Assembly: GCF_002127325.2 (NCBI RefSeq)
Contig: NC_035437.2
Location: 112,608,821 to 112,672,820, forward strand
DNA: 64,000 bases
Reading direction: 5' to 3'
Source: Helianthus annuus
Taxonomy: Eukaryota; Streptophyta; Magnoliopsida; Asterales; Asteraceae
Below are positions 10,481-23,385 of this stretch, piece after piece. Position 1 is the stretch's first letter. Each line of letters opens with the position of its first letter. The notes under the pieces are model-generated. The model had not been told where the DNA came from and ran no database searches. It was given only the letters and a program-made list of their open reading frames with translations. A program made the position numbers and the translations under genes.

Positions 10481-10850
10481 CAAGGATTTTAAGAAAGTTA
10501 GGAATCAACGGCCTAATCCATTTTTTATTTTTCTTTTTATTTTTTTTAGATTTTCTTAATTTTTTAGCTTCTGCAGAGCTCAGCACAGATCGTGCCTGGT
10601 CGGACGCGGGCCGTGCCCAGCAGTATCACTGGCAGTTTTTATTTTCCGAGTTACAGAGGGCTGAGCACGGGGCCATGTCGGTGCAACACGGGGCCATGTC
10701 CAACTTTCCAGTAACAGGGATCCGGAAAACAATCGTTGTATCTCCGACCACGGGCCGTGTTCAGTGGGGGCCGTGGTGAACTTTCTGACCAACATTCTTT
10801 TCTATTTTTATTGCAGGATTTGGAACCAGACGCCACCTTCTACGTAGTGT

Positions 10851-13091
10851 ATGAGCTCCAGTTCTAATAAAGACATAAAAGGACCTCTAGAAGAACCCGA
10901 ACGCTTTCTCAGAAAAAGACTTAAAGCTAAAAACCAAGAGAAGGTTTCGAGGGACCCACTTCCAATGGCGGACCAACGTACCCTCATGGATTACCTACGA
11001 CCCACCGTAGGTAATCTCGGCGCCGCTATCAATGCATCGAATGTTGAAGCCAATAGCTTCGAACTTCGGCCACATTTGATATAAATGCTTCAAAACTCCG
11101 CAACCTTTCATGGGCTTGCGGACGAGGATCCCCATCTACATATTACTAATTTCTTAGAAATATGTGATACCTTTCGAATCAATGGAGCATCAAATGACGC
11201 CATCCGCCTGCGAATGTTTCCATTTTCGCTAAAAGACCGAGCAAAAGCTTGGCTCAACGCCCTCCCAGTAGGTTCGGTAAACACCTGGGATGAACTAGCC
11301 CAAAAATTTCTATATAAGTATTTCCCTCCCGCTAAAACGGCTAAATTAATGACTGAAATTAATACATATTCACAAGAGGATGGGGAATCCTTATATGAAA
11401 CTTGGGAAAGGTTCAAGGAGCTATTGCGAAAGTGTCCCCATCACGGTCTTGCGGTATGGCAACAAGTATCCACCTTCTATAATAGGTTGTTGCCACACAC
11501 GAGACAAACACTTGACTCTAGCTCCGGGGGACTTTAAGGTAATCGCCGCCCACATGAAATATACAATCAAATCGAGGAAATTGCTCAAACCAATTTTCAG
11601 TGGCACACTCCCCGAGGTAATAAATCTATTGCCCCGGGCGCCCATAAGGTTGATGAAAGCACTTCTTTACAAGCCCAAATCGAGGCCCTTTCTTCAAAAA
11701 TTAAAAAGTCAGAAACAACAAAAACGGTCTCGGTAATGGTTTGCGAAGGGTGTGGTGGGCCACATGAAAATTGGAGTTGTATGAAAGAAACAGATGATCA
11801 AACAAAGTCGGTAAACTACATTGATAATAGACCTAGGCCGTCGGGTCCCCCAACGGGTACCTACAACCAAGGATGGCGTAACCACCCTAACCTTGGTTGG
11901 AAAGAACCCGGCAATAATAGTAACCAACAAAGTATAAATCAATGAACAAACTTTCAACAACCAAGAAATGAGTCACAAAATTTCCTTCAACAACAAGGTG
12001 GACGAGAAAGGCTTGAAGATACTATATCTCGCCTCATCTCGGACACTGAAAAGAAAAACTTGGATCGATTTCAACAATTGGAATCAAATTTTAGAAATCA
12101 ACAAGCTAGTATACAAAACATTGAAAAACAATTAAGTCAACTAGCCCAAAATTTCTCCGAGAGACCACAAGGCGTGTTAACAAGTAATACCGAAACAAAC
12201 CCAAAAGCTCAAGTTCATCTCATAACATTGAGAAACCGTACCATGGGTCCCGCGGAAGCTCCGCCACCACCAGCAGAGGAAAGCACAACACCGCCCCAAC
12301 AAGATAAGGCTTCTCCTCTATTTCAAGAGCCCACCAAGGCTCCTCCGGTTCCGTATCCCGGTAGGTTAATTCGTCAAAAGACCAATGAGCAATTCGCAAA
12401 ATTCGAAAGTCTACTAAAACAATTGCATGTTAGTATTCCTTTCATAGAAGTCCTAAATCAAATGCCTAAATACTCAAAATTCATGAGGGACTTCCTCACT
12501 CATAAAAGGAAAATTGAATCATTGCAATTAGTTAACCTAGGCGAAGAATGCTCCGCCCTCGTACTCAACAAACTTCCCCAAAAGAAGATTGATCTCGGAA
12601 GCTTCACAATTCCTTGCTCGATCGGGGAATCCCCCATTCGTAATGCACTAGCCGACCTTGGGGCTAGCATTAACCTCATGCCCGCATCAATGTTCAAACG
12701 ACTCGGCCTAGGAAAAATGAGCCCTACCAAGATAAGTAAGCAACTTGCCGATAGATCCGTCAAATACCCGCAAGGTGTCGCTGAAAATCTATTGGTCAAA
12801 GTCGACAATTTCGTCTACCCGGCCGACTTTGTCATACTAGATATGGAAGAAGACACCGAAGTCCCCCTCATACTAGGGAGGCCATTTCTAGCCACCGCAC
12901 AAGCAGTGGTAGACATGAGTGACGGAACACTCACTTTAAAATATGGGGATAAGGAAGTGAAGTTCGGGGTTGGGAAGAGAATAGAGGACGATGACCCGGT
13001 CAATTACATGAAGGTTATTGATTCGAGTTTGGATGATGCTCTCCGACGGTGCAACATGGGATGCAAAACATCCCGCTCGGAAAACATATAA
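10851..13091 (+). pseudogene. Element C gag-protease, one frame with three in-frame stops
   Basis: A single reading frame of 747 codons runs from the ATG at 10851 to the stop at 13091. It is broken only by TAA at 11082, TAA at 11535 and TGA at 11943, with no frameshift. The capsid part reads FHGLADEDPHLHITNFLEICDTF, AKAWLNALPVGS and FPPAKTAKL. A zinc-knuckle-like CEGCGGPHENWSC is at 11739-11777. The aspartic protease has ADLGASINLMPASMFKRLGLG near 12650-12710 and VPLILGRPFL near 12860-12890. The frame ends shortly after the protease and no RT follows. The protein would assemble particles and process itself, but the stops make this copy inactive. Confidence 0.88.
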
Positions 13092-13299
13092 CCTCACTTT
13101 GGGTCTAGCCAAAGACCCTTATAAACGTGGCGCACCACGGAGGCATTCCGCGGAACTATCCTTAGTTTAGTTTAATCTTTTAGTTTAATTTTAATTTGCA
13201 GGAATAAAACAAACTCGTGATGGATAACAAGGGAAAGGAGAAACATAGGCCCATGCACGAAAACAGGGCCATCCGACAATAATTTCTTCATTACAGTAA

Positions 13300-13470
13300 G
13301 CTCAGCACGGGCCGTGTCCGCCCAACACGGCCCCGTGCTGCACACTCTGCAGAAAATTGCCTAGTTCAGGTAACTGGACACGGGCCGTGTTCGCTGAACA
13401 CGCCCCCGTGTCCAGGCTTTTGTTTCTTTTCTTTAATTTTTGTCGCTGACACCTGAACACGGGGCCTTGC
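13300..13470. repeat. 3' cluster of CACGG-CCGTG quasi-palindromes in element C
   Basis: Five variants of CACGG(N0-2)CCGTG occur here, such as GCACGGGCCGTGTC, ACACGGCCCCGTGC and ACACGCCCCCGTGTC. The same motif clusters in the LTRs (9040-9235, 35780-35975) and the 5' leader (10600-10775). Confidence 0.75.
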
Positions 13471-13539
13471 CCGGAAAGTACTTTTGGCTAAAAACATGAA
13501 AAACATAAAAATCTGGCGGACCAGCTTAACACAACATCA

Positions 13540-16160
13540 TGTTTCCGTTTAATACAAATCATAAGCTTTCCATATATCATAGTTCATTAATTCATGTTTC
13601 CTTCATTCATACTCTTACATTTTAAATCCTTGTCCACTTTTAAGGTTTCCATCATTCATCCACATTACTCGACATATTACTTTCGGCTTTTATGATTTCA
13701 TTCGATCTTAACCACTACTCGTGATTGCATCTACCATTTTAGGCCTTATGTGGGTCTTACTCGACTATAAGATGGTTTTCAAACAACTTGGGAACTCGAA
13801 CCGCGAAAATAATACAGAATTAAAGTTTTTCAGCGGATTGAAACCCCGCTAGCCGTCGGCGACGGCATTGCCTCCCGTCGGCGACGGGTTCCAGAAAGTG
13901 GCGTCGGCCACTTTTGCCCGTAGGCAGGAAGTTAGGGCGTCGGCATCAAGGGGGCGTCGGCGACGGGTACCCAGCCGTCGGCGACGGCCCGCCATTTGTT
14001 AATCCGCTGTTGCTTTTAATTTTTAAGCGTTTTACTCTTTTTCGGGTCCGTTTCCAGCCGTATGGTTCCTGGAATTCATCGTTTCGCCTTCCCATACCAC
14101 TTACACAAATTCTTATCTTCAATACTCACATTATAAGCTTACTATGCATACTTGCGTTTACCGAAACTTAAATTTTTACCTCATTGGCGATCTTGGAACG
14201 AGCACACTTTCGAGCGAGCCATTGGTTTGAGTTCAAGCGCTATTACTCTAGCTCGAATCCCTCAAACCTTGGCTCTGATACCAACTTGTAACATCCGTAT
14301 TTGCGTCGAGAAGAAATGACATCCAAAGACGTTAGAAACATAACTTTTAATATGTACGAAACTTTCACAACTTAAAAGGGTAAAAACGTTTGTAACAATA
14401 ACACCTGATTTTAATAAAATTTGGGCATGACCCGTTCGAAAAACGAGTATGCCCCTGTTTTAACCACAATCAAAACAATATTATTTTTACAAGATACTAC
14501 TAAAGCTAAAACATCATGTACTTTAAGACGTTTTACCAACAATTTGTACAAAAAGTATTTTGACCCAAAATATTTACATAAGCTAGCGGAAGCACTTGGT
14601 AAGACATATTTTAAACATGTGCTCGCTCCATTTCGCCGAGTCGCCTAAGATTGAGGATTTACCTACATTCAATAACAAGACTTCAAAAGTTAGTCGTGAT
14701 ACTTATTTAACTCGATGTAACAACATATTAACTTCATTCGTTTATATGCTTACATTATTCTTACGTATTCGATTTACCCAATTAAATGGGTAATGGCAGA
14801 TACCCTCATAATGAGGTTCAAGCTTATCACTTACAACCCGGTAACATCGGGTTAATTGCTTTCAACATAATTCTTCCTTTCCATCCGTATAACGGATTAA
14901 ACTTCAAGCATTCATCATAGCATTCATGACCACCCATTTAAAACGGGTGGTAGCTTATTCTTACTCGACTCGTTCAACTAGAACCGGTCGACTCGCATAG
15001 CTTATCATAACTTTCGTTAGCATAACCAAATCCGCAATGGATTTGCTATTTCGCATTCGCTACAACATAACTTCTAAAACCTTCTTCGATATAATTCCTT
15101 ACATCTAAATCAATTTTTAATCCACAACGGAAAATAGTACGAATTCATATTATCATTAATATTATTCATAAATCCACTAGTAGAGTAAACGAAGTTCATA
15201 AGAACTTACCGGAGTTGTGCGCTCCTATTGCCTTTGCTTGGCTTGATTCTCCTCTTTTCTTCGACCCTATAAGGTGCATCACATTCACGTTTAGCTTTCA
15301 CATTATACATTGCTTTCACGCATTTACATCATTACTATAACGTTCATTAATCGTATTCATATTTCATGCCATCATTAGATCATTAAAACTACAATTTCTC
15401 ATGTTCATACATAACCAATTCGGCTCAAGCATTTCATCGAACACCTTATGTGCGTACAATCTTAACTAGCACAATATACAAGCATAGCAAACGCATCTCA
15501 ACCAAGTCATTCTAAAATCATGGCAATACATCTCAAACACATAAATTCCTCAAATATTCAGATTATTATAACATCATTATGCATATATTAACCTTACCCA
15601 TCATACTACATCAAGAATAAACACATGCATCATCATCTCTAATCATATCATCACAACTTCAAATGGGTTTTCACTAAAATCTTCATACCAAACTGAAGTC
15701 AACATGGTTTCTTGTTCTAGAGAGCAATTCAAACTCGAATTTCTCATATTTGACACAAGAAATCGAAATTGGGTTTGACCCTCATTCAACAATTCACAAT
15801 TTCAGAAAATTAAACTTACCACTTCATTAATTAGGGTTAGATTTTCGGAAAAAGGGGCTCATGCATCGAATTTTCTTGTGATTTAGGCTTCAATTTCTTG
15901 ATATCTTGAGTTTAGGGTTTTCCCTTCTCTTCCTGTTCTTGGTCGATCGATCCCCAGGGATTTCTTTTACTATCTTTTTGAGTTTTAATTGTTTTTGGTA
16001 ATTAAGTTTAATCATTTAACACTTAACCCCCTTAGACTTAATTACTAATTACAATCCATAATGTTAACCCACATTTAGCTACCATCTTACCATACATACT
16101 TAACTATGTTAAGTTTACTATTTACCTATACTTATTATTTACCATTTTTGGGGTGTTACA
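13540..16160 (-). mobile_element. Element D: truncated Ty3/gypsy element nested in element C
   Basis: An 1874-bp LTR (14287-16160, TGTAACATCC to GGGTGTTACA) is preceded by TGGCTCTGATACCA (14270-14283), the complement of an initiator tRNA-Met primer site. It therefore lies on the minus strand with its 5' LTR on the right. Only about 730 bp of leader remain to the left, and there is no gag, pol or second LTR. The left limit near 13540 is judged from where element C sequence seems to stop. A deletion probably removed most of the element. Confidence 0.7.
13853..13990. repeat. GC-rich CCGTCGGCGACGG palindrome cluster in the element D leader
   Basis: CCGTCG-G-CGACGG, a hairpin-forming palindrome, occurs at 13853-13865, near 13875 and near 13976, with a close variant near 13953, in otherwise AT-rich DNA. 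Confidence 0.75.
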
Positions 16161-17031
16161 CCACAACAATACATTCCCGGTCCTTACCAACTTAAACCCG
16201 AGTAAGTAAATGATGGAGGCATTAGGACTAACCCCTTTTTCATTCTACACCATTATTTTTCATTTTTTTTACCACCTACCCAAACTCCCCCTAGTTAACC
16301 CCTTTGAGCTTAAACCTTTTCATTTCTTAACCCAAAATAATCACCCTTTTTACCCACCTAAACCTTTTTCTTTTTAACCCTTTTCTTTTAGTAACGACGT
16401 TCGGTTTTCTTATGACTTATGTTGAAAAAAAAAAATTATTATATTTTGATGAAACCAAACAAACAAACAAGTTCATAAAAAAAAACTTTGTTTGAACAAT
16501 TCATCAAAATAAAATAAAAATGTGAAAAATAAAAAGTCTTTCAAAAACTGACGTTTGTTACGCTTTTCACCCTTTTACTAACCACTAACCCAACCACCTA
16601 CCTTTAGCCCAAGCCTAACCCTTCACCCAAAAAGTCTTCTTGATATTTACAAAGGTATATAGTTAAAAAGGAGGAGGATTGATTGCTTGGCAAGCTTATG
16701 GTAGGAGTAAGTTCCATGCCGCTCTCGAGTGATTCACTAAAAATACACCTTTGGCCGAGTGTTGAGTGATTCCCCCGTGAGGTATGTGAACTTGTATATA
16801 AATGGAACTTTAAAAAGGTATGTTATGCCCTAATAAATAATTTATCTTATGAAACGTTTTTAATAAATCATGACGAATAAGATTGTAAATAAATAAAAAT
16901 AAAACCTAAATAATCTTGGAATTCCCGACACTCTATGACAAGCCCAAAAACCTTCTCTTCTACCCATTCCATTTGCGAGTGAATAAAGCCACATTATAAA
17001 GAGTTTTGCTTGAGGACAAGCAAAGATTCAA

Positions 17032-17044
17032 GTGTGGGGGTATT
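17032..17044 (+). other. Element C polypurine tract
   Basis: GTGTGGGGG, after GAGGACAAGCAAAGATTCAA, lies just before the second LTR start TGATGTGCAC at 17045. This is the usual Tat/Athila arrangement for plus-strand priming. Confidence 0.8.
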
Positions 17045-17104
17045 TGATGTGCACAAAATGCAACATATAAATTACATCAATTGTGGTTTAATACTAACCC
17101 CTTT
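17045..17104 (+). repeat. Element C 3' LTR, first fragment
   Basis: These sixty bases match the start of the 5' LTR at 8775. Element A interrupts the LTR immediately after CCTTT (17100-17104). The LTR resumes at 35580. Confidence 0.9.
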
Positions 17105-18581
17105 TGTCACGGCCCCCGACCCGGTTTGACCCGTTTCAGGAGCCGCGGGACAGGAATCCCGTGGTATTTAATTTAAGCGACAGCGGAAGTCTTTTTTTAA
17201 AAACAGGACCTTTCAATAATTTAAACTGCTCGTTTCATAACTTAGGGATAAATTCCCGAAATTTACAATAATGTGATTTCTCAGGGAAATCTTTATTTTC
17301 AAAACATGTTCATTTATTTATTCACATTGAGCCACTTTTCTAAGCTGGGAGTGCTCCACGGCACTTTTCTTTGCTCATACCAGATCACCTGAAACATGTT
17401 TGAAAAAGGTTTTGTCAGCGGGGAAATACTGAGTGAATCATTCATTTTGCTGAAAACGACACATTTGTTATAATCTACAGTATTAAGGGGAATTACAATG
17501 TTTCTGATATCAAACCAACTACCCACAGTATTTGCCACTCGACCATCCATTGGCTAGCCCATTTGTCCAATGGTGTCTGTGACTGTGGTCAGATCACCCC
17601 TTGGCCACCCGTTTGTCCAAGTGTGACGGGAAATAAGTAATGTATACAAAACCCCACATACCGGCTGTAACTTGGTGATTACATAGACTTAATCACTGTA
17701 ACTATAACTTTGAAAATAATTTGGAGTTTTATAAAACAGTTGATAAAAAGAGAATGACTCACAAACTGTGAGAAAAGAGTTTATAAAAGGGGAATGACTC
17801 ACATTGCAGATTTACGAGCAGAGTATAAGCTTTACTGATTAGCCTTCTAACCTAATTTAAATAACAATGCACACACAAACGGGATTAGTAACTAATTCAG
17901 CAGTTACGTCAATTCACGAGATTAAACCCTCACAACTATTATCAAGTGCGATACTTAACAATTCAATGGATTCACAACGAATGACAGAGCATAGTCCGAA
18001 TTCGAACAGCACTCAAACATTCAAGTTGAAATCACAATGAATAACAAAATACAAGCTCAATTTGAGCAGCACTCGGACAATCGTTGGATAGTTATAATCG
18101 ATCGGACGTTGAATCGTAATAGCGATCGAGTTATTACCCTGATTGCGGCAGCACCTCGTGATCGTGTATGTTTAATTGTGGTATAACAGCCTTAACTCGA
18201 CGTACACAAAAGCTATTTACTTCGTTTCAACTCCTCTGTGCAAGTCCCAAGGTCGGCTATTTATAGTAATTTTTGGGTCTCCCTTACGGACCGTATGCCT
18301 GACCCCTTGCGGTCCGTAAGCTAAGCAGTCTAATTATAGGCTGCCTAGGCTCGGGACTAGCCTTGGTGATTCAAAGAATTAGCCAATCAGAACATAGCAA
18401 CGTATTATTTTAGATAATTATCAACTAGGGTTTGCCCCCCTTGAGTTTTAGGGGTCCTGATCCTAATTCTGATTGTCCTGAAAATTTTAGGGCTAGTGCA
18501 GAATTAATTGGGTGTCTTAATTAGGGTTTTCTTATTGACTAATTATTGTCCTAACTATTGATTTTAGTGGCAGTTGTTACA
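17105..18581 (-). repeat. Element A 3' LTR (left copy)
   Basis: A 1477-bp LTR. It differs from the right copy by scattered substitutions and keeps 42 bases (17937-17978) that the right copy lost between two CACAAC repeats. Confidence 0.9.
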
Positions 18582-18617
18582 TCCTCCCCACCTTAAGAAA
18601 AATCTCGTCCTCGAGAT

Positions 18618-21600
18618 TTACTGAAATAGATGAGGGTACTTTCGCTTCATCTCTGATTCCAGTTCCCAGGTGTACTCTGGTCCTCTTTTGGATTCCCATT
18701 TGACTTTTACTAGTACTAGTCGTTTGTGTTTGAGAAATTTGATCTTCCGATCTTCTATTTGTAAGGGTTTCTCTACGAATTTCAGCTTTTCGTTTACCTC
18801 TATATCTTGAAGAGGTACTACCAGGGATTCGTCTGATAAACATTTCTTGAGATTGGATACATGAAACACATCATGTACTTCAGCTAACTCTTCTAGTAGT
18901 CGTAAACGATAAGCTACTGGTCCTATTCGTTGGATCACTGGGAATGGTCTGACATATCTTGGACTCAGTTTTCCTTTCTTACCAAATCGTACTACTCCTT
19001 TCCAAGGAGATACTTTTAATAGTACTTTGTCTCCGACTTGGAATTCTAATGGCTTGCGACGATTGTCTGCATAGCTCTTCTGACGATCTCTAGCTATCTT
19101 CAATCTTTCCTTGATTTGAGTTATTTTGTCTGTAGTCTCTTGTACAATCTCTGGACCTGATAACTGACTTTCTCCTATTTCTGCCCAGCAAACGGGAGTT
19201 CTGCACTTGCGTCCATACAGTGCTTTGAATGGAGCAGATTCGATGCTCGAATGATAACTATTGTTATAGGAGAATTCAATTAATGGTAAATGGCTATCCC
19301 AATTACCACCAAAGTCAACTACACATGCTCGGAGCATGTCTTCCAGGGTTTGTATCGTCCTTTCACTTTGTCCGTCCGTTTGAGGATGATATGCGGTACT
19401 TAAATTTAGTCGGGTTCCCATTGCCTCCTGGAAACTTGTCCAGAAACGGGAAGTGAAACGACTATCTCTATCCGATACAATGGAGAGTGGGACTCCATGT
19501 AAGGATACTACTTCATCTACATACAACATGGCTAACCTTTTCATGCTTAAGGTTTCCTTCATTGGTAGAAAATGAGCTGATTTGGTTAATCGATCCACAA
19601 TTACCCAAATAGCATCATTACCTTTTCTGGTTTTGGGTAACTTAGTAACAAAGTCCATTGTTATGAGTTCCCATTTCCATACAGGCATTTCTAACTGTTG
19701 TAGTAGTCCTGAAGGTTTCTGATGTTCGGCTTTAACTTGTGAACAGGTTAGACACTTAGATACGTATTCGGCTATATCCTTTTTCATACCTATCCACCAA
19801 AAATTATTTCTTAAATCTTGGTACATCTTATTATTTCCTGGATGTACAGTATACCTAGATTTATGAGATTCTTCTAAAATCTTATTTCTTAATTCTCCTT
19901 GCTTAGGTACCCAAATTCGTTTCTTGTGGAATCTCCATATTTCATCCTTTCCTTGTTCTAATTCCTTTAGGTAACCTTTCATTCCTTCGGCATCGTCCTT
20001 GATTGCCGTTCCCTGAATTTTCTTCAATTGTTCCATTAAATCTAATTGTAGATTTAACCTAAGAGCACGGACTCGCTTTTGCTTTTCATGATACTTACGA
20101 CTTAAGGCATCTGCTACTACGTTCGCCTTTCCTTCGTGATATTGAATATCACAGTCGTAATCACTTAGGATTTCCATCCACCTTCTTTGCCTCATGTTTA
20201 ATTCTTTTTGCCCAAATATGTGTCTTAAATTCTTATGGTCCGTATAGATAGTAAACTTACTTCCATACAGATAATGTCTCCAAATTTTAAGGGCGAAAAT
20301 TATGGCTCCTAATTCTAGGTCATGAGTCGTACAATTTTCTTCGTGCTTTTTCAATTGCCTAGAGGCATACGCAATTACCTTTTTGCGTTGCATCAACACA
20401 CATCCATATCCTAATTTTGAAGCATCACAGTATACTTCAAAATCCTCGGTTCCTTCAGGTAAAGCTAAAATTGGAGCATTTGTCAATTTGTGCTTTAGAA
20501 TCCTAAAAGCTTCCTCTTGTCTAGATTCCCATTCAAACTTAACGGCTTTACAGGTTAGCTTAGTTAAAGGTACAGCTATCCTAGAGAAATCTTTAATAAA
20601 TCGTCTATAGTATCCAGCTAAGCCTAGAAAACTTCTAACTTCCATAACTGTTCGTGGAGCTTTCTAATTTGTGATTGCTTCTATTTTAGCAGGATCTACG
20701 TGAATTCCTTCGTGATTCACCATATGACCTAAAAATTGCACTTCTTGTAGCCAGAATTCACACTTCGAGAATTTGGCATAAAGCTTTTCCTTTCTTAACA
20801 AGGTTAAGAGTGTATGCAAGTGCTCACAATGTTCCTCCTGACTTTTGGAATAAATAAGTATATCGTCAATGAAAACGATCACAAATTTATCCAAGTAGGG
20901 TTTACAGATCCTATTCATCATGTCCATAAATGCAGCTGGAGCATTTGTTAATCCAAAGGGCATGACTGTAAACTCATAATGACCATACCTAGTTCTGAAA
21001 GCAGTTTTAGGTATGTCCTCTTCTTGCACTTTCAGCTGGTGATATCCAGATCTTAAGTCTATCTTAGAGAAATACCTAGCTCCTTGTAATTGATCAAAAA
21101 GATCATCAATCCTAGGTAATGGGTATCGGTTCTTAATTGTAACTTTATTCAATTCCCTATAATCGATACACGTCCTCATTGATCCATCTTTCTTTTTCAT
21201 AAACAACACTGGTGCACCCCAAGGGGATTAACTAGGTTGTATGAATCCTTTGCTTAGTAATTCATCTAATTGCTTTTTCAATTCTAGCATTTCAGTAGGT
21301 GCTAATCGATAAGGTGTCTTAGCTATTGGTGTAGTACCTGGAATTAAATGAATTCTAAACTCTACTTCCCTATTCGGTGGTAAACCAGGTAATTCTTCTG
21401 GAAAAACATCTGGGTATTCTGAAACTATAGGGATGTCCTGGAGTTCCTTACTTTTAGTGTTGATGATTACAGAAATCATATACACCATTTCTTGTTTCCT
21501 TGAATAACTAGCCAATTTCGTTACTGAAATGAATTTCAGTGGCTTTCGAGGTCAATCTCCTGTAATTAGAATTACTTCTCCTGTGGGGGTACGGATTTCT

Positions 21601-23117
21601 ACGGAATTCTTATCACACAGGATTCGAGCATGGTTGGCTATTAACCAATCCATTCCTAACACTACATCGAATCCGGCTAATTTCATAGGTAATAGGTTTG
21701 CAGAAAACTTATGACCTAACAATTCTATCTTTCCTTCTTGCAAAACCTTATCTATGTTGACAGAATTTCCATCTGCCGTTTCAACAGTAAAGATCTGCCT
21801 AAGGGTAGTTAGAGGTAAGTTAAGAGCTTGGCAGAATGTAGTATTAATGAAACTTTGGTTTGCACCAGAATCAAATAATACTTTTGCATAGACGTTATGC
21901 ACCAAGAACGTACCCGCTATCACGTCTGGAATGAGTTCGGCTTCTTGAGTGGTCAGCTGGAATGCTCGTGCATTTTTCTTAGTAGTTCCTTCGGTCGTTT
22001 TAGCTCTACTGTCTGCTGGTTTAGCTAACTTAGGACATTCAGATTGGAAATGTCCCGTTTCTCTGCAGTTATAACAAATTCTTGTTTTCCTTCTGCAGTC
22101 TTCTTCCCGATGTCCTTTCGCCTTGCAGAAGTTGCAAATTACATTGCATTGTCCATAGTGTTTCTTCTTGCAATTTCTGCAGAAAGGAGGTGATGAGGAT
22201 TGCCCGGTTCCTCTTTTCTTGAATTTATTGCTATTATTACCCACACGAAATCCTTGGGTAATCTTCTGAGCCAATTCCTTCTTGCGATCTTCCTCTCTGG
22301 TGCGGACTAGTTCATCGGTTAAAGTATTAGCTAATTCCACAGCATCATTAATCGTGTGTGGTCTCGCAGCTTTAACAATGTTATGGATTTCTCCAATCAG
22401 TCCCCAAATATAACGGGAAATAAGTACCGGTTCTGGCGAAGCCAGGGAAGGTACCACTCTCGCATATTCGAAGAATGTCGAAGTATATCCTCGACAGTCT
22501 ACACCTATCATACGATGGCTCAGGAACTTGTTTGCCATTTGTTCCTTCTCGTATTCGGGACAGAATTTTCTTTCGACAAGACTCTTAAATTCTTCCCAAT
22601 TCATCGCATAGGCCATCCTTCTTCCTTTTGCTTGTAGCACCGTGTTCCACCATTCTAGCGCCCCTTCTTTGAACAAGTTTGACGCATACATCACTTGATC
22701 TTCTTCAGCACATTTACTTATTGCAATTACTGCTTCGGTTTTCTCTAACCAAGGCAGTGTTGCAGTTGCCCCTTCATTACCTGCAAATTCTGCGGGTTTA
22801 CAGGCAAGAAATTCTTTGTAAGTGCAACCAGGCGTTGCAGCTTTCATTTTCTTAGGGAGTGGGGCCTGTTGCGGATCATGATCGTTATGATTGCCGCCTC
22901 CATATATGTTGTTACTGCCGTTATCTTCCGGAGTACGTTTACTAGGAATTAATTGTGGTTCGGCAGGTTTCTGAACAGCAGCCACAATTTCTGGAATAGC
23001 ATTGGCTATCCCGTGAGCAATAAAGTGCTCAATATCTTGTCTAGTTAGATATTGATCTTCCTGATTTTGTTCGGACTCATTTACTTCATTAATTGGTTCA
23101 CTATTAGCGTTTTCCAT
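18618..23117 (-). pseudogene. Element A gag-pol polyprotein, one 1500-codon frame with three nonsense codons
   Basis: A single minus-strand frame with stops only at 21552-21554 (TGA), 21228-21230 (TAA) and 20664-20666 (TAG). Gag has FKSLVERKFCPEYEKEQMA and three knuckle-like units at residues 313-361 (CRNCKKKHYGQC, CNFCKAKGHREEDC, CYNCRETGHFQSEC). The protease has VLFDSGANQSF (about 413) and VVLGMDWL. RT has [11 protein letters not shown] and [11 protein letters not shown]. RNase H has VYCDASKLGYGCVLMQ. Integrase has an HHCC finger ending CLTCSQVK, then DFVTKLP, SDRDSRF and [12 protein letters not shown]. The C-terminus GPEYTWELESEMKRKYPHLF is chromodomain-like. At each stop the flanking sequence continues the family pattern. 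Two of the three stops fit C/G to T/A transitions. Confidence 0.92.
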
Positions 23118-23385
23118 CTGCTAATTAGTATTAATAAAAATTATTAGTGTCTAATTATTGATATCAAAATCACAGATAAACACATAGATCAGTATAACAT
23201 GCAAGCATAGCCAAAATTGTCGATACCTCGACTTCTGTTTTGTTTTATATATTATACCTGCTTCAATACACACTTTTTATCTTACAGTGTTTTATTGCCC
23301 ATTTTACAGAATCAGTTTTACTATATTAGTTATAATACAAACAAACTTCTCCAAACCCCTCCTATCTTTTGGTTCACTGGCAGTT

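Noticed and set aside
13091..17031. Search for RT or integrase of element C
   Set aside because: After removing element D, only non-coding DNA with palindromes remains, so C is treated as gag-pro only.
17314..17550. 78-codon ORF, also at 24933-25169
   Set aside because: It occurs in both LTRs of element A, has no known domain, and is probably LTR sequence that happens to be open.
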